From: Defluviitaleaceae bacterium
Lineage (GTDB): Bacteria; Bacillota; Clostridia; Lachnospirales; WQUN01
Direction of reading: 5' to 3'
NCBI GenBank assembly: GCA_009779755.1
Contig: WRDO01000001.1
Location: 1-64,000 of the forward strand
DNA: 64,000 bases
Shown here: piece by piece, positions 60,672 through 64,000 of the stretch
Layout of the letters: each line of letters starts with the position of its first letter
How positions within the stretch are numbered: position 1 is the first letter of the stretch
The notes under the pieces: generated by a model
The model's input: the letters and a program-made list of their open reading frames with translations, nothing else
Told to the model about the DNA's origin: nothing
Database searches by the model: none
Translations under genes and position numbers: made by a program

Positions 60672-61868
60672 TTAACCCCGCAACACCTCCATCAGCATCG
60701 TATAAAACCGCAAATTATGAATCGTCGCCAGCCGACTGCCCAAGCTGTCCCCAATACTCACCAAATGCCGCAAATAAGCACGGGAATAACGCGTACAAGC
60801 CAGACAATCACACAACGACGACACAGGTCGCGCATCGCGCCGGTGGACATCATCCAATATATAATGATACCGATAAAACGGGCGCGACAAATCAATGTGT
60901 TCGCGCCTTTCAAATTCCTCATTAAATACATAAAGCCTATGATGGCGCGCCTCCCGCGTAGGTATCACACAATCAAACAAATCATACCCCATACGCACGC
61001 AAGCAACAATATTTTCCGGCCGTCCCACACCCATAGCATATTTAATCCCATCATCAGGCATAAGCTCCGCCGTATAAGCAAGTATATCCTCGGTCAAATT
61101 ACCCTTATCATCCAAAGGCCACCCGCCAAAACCAAAACCCGAAAACCCCATCCGTATAAGCGCGTCCGCGCATTCCCTGCGCAGCGACTTTTCATTCCCG
61201 CCCTGTATAATGCCGAACAACCGAGGTGTGGTTGAATCAATGGTATGCTCGGGGTTCGGGGGCAGGGATTCCCAGGACGCGACATTCCCTTCGTGAATGC
61301 GCTTATGCGATTGCGCATCATCGCGCACGCTCTTTGCGCGATTAGGCGTACAAACGACGTGGGAAATCCCTGCCCCCGAACCCCCCCGTCGTGCACTTTT
61401 ATTAAAAACCTCCATCGATTGCCCACCCCACCGTATCGTCGTTTCCACGGCGCGCGCCTGCACATCGTACCCGTCCGAAGGATGCGTGCAATAATCAAGC
61501 GCCATCAGCACATCGGAGCCGTAAGCCAGTTGCGATTGTATACATTTCTCGGGGGAAAGGATCACCTTTTTACCGTCACGGCGGAAGATGATACCATCCT
61601 TGCGGATTTCACCCATGGACGCGTTTTCGCGCAGGAGGGAAAAGACTTGGAACCCGCCCGAATCGGTGACGATGGGACGGTGCCAATTGCAGAAATTATG
61701 CAAGCCGCCGAGAGCCTTAACTGTAGCCGCGCCGGGCTTGGTCATCAGATGGTAGGTATTCATCACAATGCCTTGCACGCCGACGCTTTCGAGGTCAGCC
61801 GAATCCACGCAGCGTACGACGCCGCGGGTGCCGTCGGGGAAAAAAGCGGGCAGGGGGAGGTTTTTCAT
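60672..61868 (-). CDS. tgt: tRNA-guanine transglycosylase Tgt with in-frame insertion
   Basis: Exchanges guanine 34 of certain tRNAs for preQ1. Motifs seen are IVMNTYHLM, the active-site TDSGGFQVFSL, LFGIIQGG, YAMGVGRPENIVACV, the nucleophile region DLFDCVIPTREARHH and the zinc site CDCLACTRYSRAYLRHL. In place of the usual some ten residues before LFGIIQGG there are about 57, encoded by a 134-base palindrome (residues 162-206: GISHVVCTPNRAKSVRDDAQ and on). All catalytic parts are retained and the frame is open, so the enzyme may tolerate the loop. Length 398 instead of about 375. Confidence 0.92.
   Translation of the reverse strand: MKNLPLPAFFPDGTRGVVRCVDSADLESVGVQGIVMNTYHLMTKPGAATVKALGGLHNFCNWHRPIVTDSGGFQVFSLLRENASMGEIRKDGIIFRRDGKKVILSPEKCIQSQLAYGSDVLMALDYCTHPSDGYDVQARAVETTIRWGGQSMEVFNKSARRGGSGAGISHVVCTPNRAKSVRDDAQSHKRIHEGNVASWESLPPNPEHTIDSTTPRLFGIIQGGNEKSLRRECADALIRMGFSGFGFGGWPLDDKGNLTEDILAYTAELMPDDGIKYAMGVGRPENIVACVRMGYDLFDCVIPTREARHHRLYVFNEEFERREHIDLSRPFYRYHYILDDVHRRDARPVSSLCDCLACTRYSRAYLRHLVSIGDSLGSRLATIHNLRFYTMLMEVLRG
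61251..61384. repeat. Palindromic element inserted in tgt
   Basis: A 134-base segment with perfect 20-base terminal inverted repeats (GGGGTTCGGGGGCAGGGATT at 61251-61270 and its complement at 61365-61384), plus internal GCGC-rich stems. It is translated in frame. No second copy was found in the window. It recalls the Rickettsia palindromic elements, which also insert in genes without breaking the frame. Confidence 0.8.
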
Positions 61869-61983
61869 ATTTGATCACCGCGTGAAGTGTATTGCCGCGG
61901 ATAAGGCTTGTCAAATAAGACATTAAGCATATATATTGAAGCAACAAAATTAACGGGAGGGCGGGACAGAAAGGACGGTTATT

Positions 61984-63117
61984 ATGGATCGCATCCAATG
62001 GCTGGCTGAAAACGGCGGCCCCGCGTTGAAGTTGCGTATGATAAAGGAAGCGTTGGTCAACAAATACGATTTCGACGCGGACAAGTTAGCGGACGCGCTT
62101 TTACGGGATGACAGGATCCGCAAGACGTTGGGGTATTTCTATGCCTTCTATAACTTTGATGTGATGCGGAACAACCCGTATGACCTGATCCATAACTGTT
62201 ATGAAAATTGCTTGGAAATGTTTATGCCTTTTCTGACGCGCTTAGGTTTCCACGCGGGTGTAACCGTTTTTAACCAACGGGTTTTATATCTGCGTAATAT
62301 ATATCCCCGCCTGTTCGAAATCTCCGCGGGGAGCAATGCCATGCCCTTCCACGGGATCATCGTAACCAAATTAATGTTAAAGGCGGGTTACTTCGACGCC
62401 GAAATGGAAACCCATATACGAAAGCAATTGGACGCCGTGCATAAAACCGCAACCTTGGGCAGATATGATTTTTACGAAACGGACAAGGCCTTCATACGGC
62501 AGCCCAAGCGTTGGAAGGGCTTCCTGATCCTTAAGGATATGTACAATCCCTATACCGGCACGTTGCCGTTGCCGATCATCTATGTAATCGAATTGCTTCT
62601 TTATATACGGGAATATATCGGGGACGAAACAACCCGTGACAAGATCGACGATGTCATGCGTTTCATCCTTTCACCCGAATACCAAAAAACCCGCGGGGAT
62701 TACGGCTGGCATTGGGATGCCGATAAAAAGACCTACCACGCGACCACCGGCGGTTTCGGGCTGCCGCTGTACAAAGGGGGGCTCGTCGGTAAGGAGGCGT
62801 GGGGCTTTTTATCCTTGTTGGAAACGGCGTCCCTTTCCCCTGTTGTGCGGGCGTCCGAATGGTTCGCCAAATGCTTGAGCCACTTGGGGCAATACGAAAC
62901 TTACCGGGGGACGTATTTGTTCCCCGACAATTTGCTTTCGCACCTTACCCACCAATCGCCCGGCGGTATGGAAACCTTGTATCGGGCTTTTTTATCGGAG
63001 GACGCGTTCACCGCGGTAAAAAGGAGCGACCGGAGGTTGCTACTGCATGAATTATACAGCACGTTGTATATGGCGGTTTTGCTTAACCGCCGAAAGATAG
63101 GATCATCCCAACAGTAA
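61984..63117 (+). CDS. Unknown helical protein, possibly alpha-toroid
   Basis: 377 residues, soluble and helical, rich in Tyr and Trp. Segments such as WLAENGGPALKLRMIKEALV, PYDLIHNCYENCLEMFM, MLKAGYFDAEMETHI and PRLFEIS are spaced like the repeats of squalene/prenyltransferase-type alpha-alpha toroids, and the GDYGWHWDADKKTYHATTGG stretch recalls such barrels, but no catalytic signature is recognised. Good AAAGGACGG site. Its end overlaps the convergent chromate gene by 15 bases. Confidence 0.7.
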   Translation: MDRIQWLAENGGPALKLRMIKEALVNKYDFDADKLADALLRDDRIRKTLGYFYAFYNFDVMRNNPYDLIHNCYENCLEMFMPFLTRLGFHAGVTVFNQRVLYLRNIYPRLFEISAGSNAMPFHGIIVTKLMLKAGYFDAEMETHIRKQLDAVHKTATLGRYDFYETDKAFIRQPKRWKGFLILKDMYNPYTGTLPLPIIYVIELLLYIREYIGDETTRDKIDDVMRFILSPEYQKTRGDYGWHWDADKKTYHATTGGFGLPLYKGGLVGKEAWGFLSLLETASLSPVVRASEWFAKCLSHLGQYETYRGTYLFPDNLLSHLTHQSPGGMETLYRAFLSEDAFTAVKRSDRRLLLHELYSTLYMAVLLNRRKIGSSQQ

Positions 63118-63633
63118 CGCTCCGTAGACCAACGCCCCCGCGACCATCAACGCGGGATGGACTTTAAACTTCGTTAAGCACAATAAGCTCGCCGCGCCCA
63201 AGATCAATAAATGTACCCACCCGATCCCGTTCCACGTCGAAATGAAATTACGCAGCGCGATATCCGCCAGTAATACCGCAATGGTTGGCCTGATGTATTG
63301 GGTCAGCTTTTTTATTTGTGGCGCGTCCTTGTAACGGGTGAGCAAACCCATCAGCGCAAGCATCATAATCAATGACGGTGCGATGGTGGAAAATAAAGAT
63401 ACGAGCGAACCCCCCACGCCAGCTTGCGTGTAACCGATGAAGGCTGCCATCTTGGGGGCGATGGGGCCGGGTAGGGCGTTACCCATGGCTAGGACTTCGG
63501 CGAATTCGGCTTCGGTAAGCCAACCGAATACCGTTACGGCTTCGTGTTCGATGAGGGGGATAATGGAAGGGCCGCCGCCGTAGCCCAAAAGGTTGGCGAT
63601 AAAGAATACCCAAAGTAATTCGAGGTATATCAT
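63103..63633 (-). CDS. Chromate transporter, short-chain subunit
   Basis: 176 residues, one CHR domain: LELLWVFFIANLLGYGGGPS, then EFAEVLAMGNALPGPIAPKMAAFIGY and FSTIAPSLIMMLALMGLL. Short-chain pairs (two half-length genes) work together as an exporter, in B. subtilis the ChrS/ChrT pair (ywrA/ywrB). The start overlaps the stop of the partner gene by four bases. It may carry other anions rather than chromate. Confidence 0.88.
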   Translation of the reverse strand: MIYLELLWVFFIANLLGYGGGPSIIPLIEHEAVTVFGWLTEAEFAEVLAMGNALPGPIAPKMAAFIGYTQAGVGGSLVSLFSTIAPSLIMMLALMGLLTRYKDAPQIKKLTQYIRPTIAVLLADIALRNFISTWNGIGWVHLLILGAASLLCLTKFKVHPALMVAGALVYGALLLG

Positions 63634-64000
63634 GACCCGCTACCTGTAACATCCGAAGGAGGCGTTTCGTCCGAAGGCGGATTTTTCCTAAAGAGGTTTA
63701 TCATCTTTTCCCCCATGAAGGCCCATAAAAAAAGCCCGCCCAGCACGACCGCCGGATGCAAACCCAAAAACCAAAATATCGCAAACACGACAAGCGCGTG
63801 GATAGCCGTCGCAACCCAACCCAACCCTTTTGCGGCGATGACGATGAACTGCCAAGCCATTACCGCCATCATCATACCCACCACGGGTACCATCGCGCGG
63901 CTCATGCCCTGCGCCCACGGTTGGTCAGCGAAATGCGAAAGCGTGGTCAGCAGGACCACCATGAGGGTCGCCGTGGGTATCACCATCGCGAACATAGCAA
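63630..64000 (-). CDS. Chromate transporter, partner subunit (5' cut by window edge)
   Basis: The frame is open to the edge, so the N-terminus is outside. What is seen is the last part of a CHR domain: AMFAMVIPTATLMVVLLTTL, FADQPWAQGMSRAMVPVV and three helices, ending with a Pro/Ser-rich tail. It forms the pair with the gene downstream, as the ATGA overlap shows. Confidence 0.85.
   Translation of the reverse strand, partial: AMFAMVIPTATLMVVLLTTLSHFADQPWAQGMSRAMVPVVGMMMAVMAWQFIVIAAKGLGWVATAIHALVVFAIFWFLGLHPAVVLGGLFLWAFMGEKMINLFRKNPPSDETPPSDVTGSGS

Noticed and set aside
1..64000. CRISPR arrays, rRNA genes, intact insertion sequences or prophage
   Set aside because: No regularly spaced short repeats, no rRNA-like stretch, and no transposase or phage structural gene was seen anywhere.

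Overview
The window looks like a chromosomal segment of an anaerobic, motile, Gram-positive Firmicute, most likely class Clostridia. The signs are an ordered flhA-flhF-flhG-PilZ-cheC-cheD-sigma28-fapA-like flagellar block, strong Shine-Dalgarno sites, a LytR-CpsA-Psr wall protein, a superoxide reductase plus Fe/Mn superoxide dismutase, and a selenocysteine tRNA. Base composition is moderately GC-rich, with AT-richer islands at about 3.2-4.7 kb and 52.2-60.6 kb that look accessory. Species cannot be named from sequence alone.

Layout. 1-3.1 kb: tail of a TetR regulator and a two-gene ABC exporter. 3.3-4.6 kb: an AT-rich secreted protein. 4.8-12.7 kb: a tightly packed signalling operon of two paralogous hybrid histidine kinases, a REC-GAF-PAS-GGDEF diguanylate cyclase and a REC-HD-GYP phosphodiesterase. 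12.8-14.4 kb: an SPFH protein with a tiny ribbon-helix-helix partner, then tRNA-Sec. 14.5-18.1 kb: a minus-strand run rnz, ECF sigma, zinc anti-sigma, tsaD, mntP. 18.2-19.0 kb: two giant hairpin repeats flanking a gutted Nudix gene. 19.0-25.5 kb: ung, another hybrid kinase, an LCP protein, a reduced MocR-type regulator, CheB and a GNAT. 25.5-31.7 kb: a five-gene operon of largely uncharacterised proteins. 31.8-34.3 kb: superoxide dismutase, an enlarged ECF S component and an unknown gene. 34.4-44.2 kb: the flagellar/chemotaxis block. 44.1-45.4 kb: a 16S rRNA m7G1405-type methyltransferase homologue and desulfoferrodoxin. 45.5-52.3 kb: the most unusual locus, described next. 52.4-55.0 kb: a CadC-type repressor and a heavy-metal P-type ATPase. 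55-60.6 kb: a toxin-antitoxin pair, acetyltransferase, methyltransferase, AraC regulator and metallopeptidase among repeated terminator modules. 60.7-64 kb: tgt carrying a palindromic insertion, an unknown protein and two chromate-transporter halves.

The outstanding candidate system lies at 45.7-52.3 kb. A BlaI-type repressor is followed by a 1287-residue protein that joins a BlaR1-type M56 membrane metalloprotease to two tandem extracellular solute-binding domains, then by two CUT1-type sugar permeases coupled by 4-base overlaps, and a shortened membrane-fusion-type protein. No free solute-binding protein and no ATPase gene is present. I infer a ligand sensor in which the penicillin-sensing domain of BlaR1 has been replaced by ABC-transporter binding proteins, so one polypeptide may both feed a transporter and induce the operon by proteolysis. 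The architecture is read directly; the mechanism is inference.

Other signals worth checking are the hairpin pair with covarying arms at 18.2-19.0 kb, the 134-base palindrome inserted in frame inside tgt, the scar joining a 96%-identical fragment of the metal ATPase gene to a topoisomerase fragment at 45.5 kb, the tRNA-Sec, and several reduced enzymes (Nudix, MocR, membrane-fusion protein).
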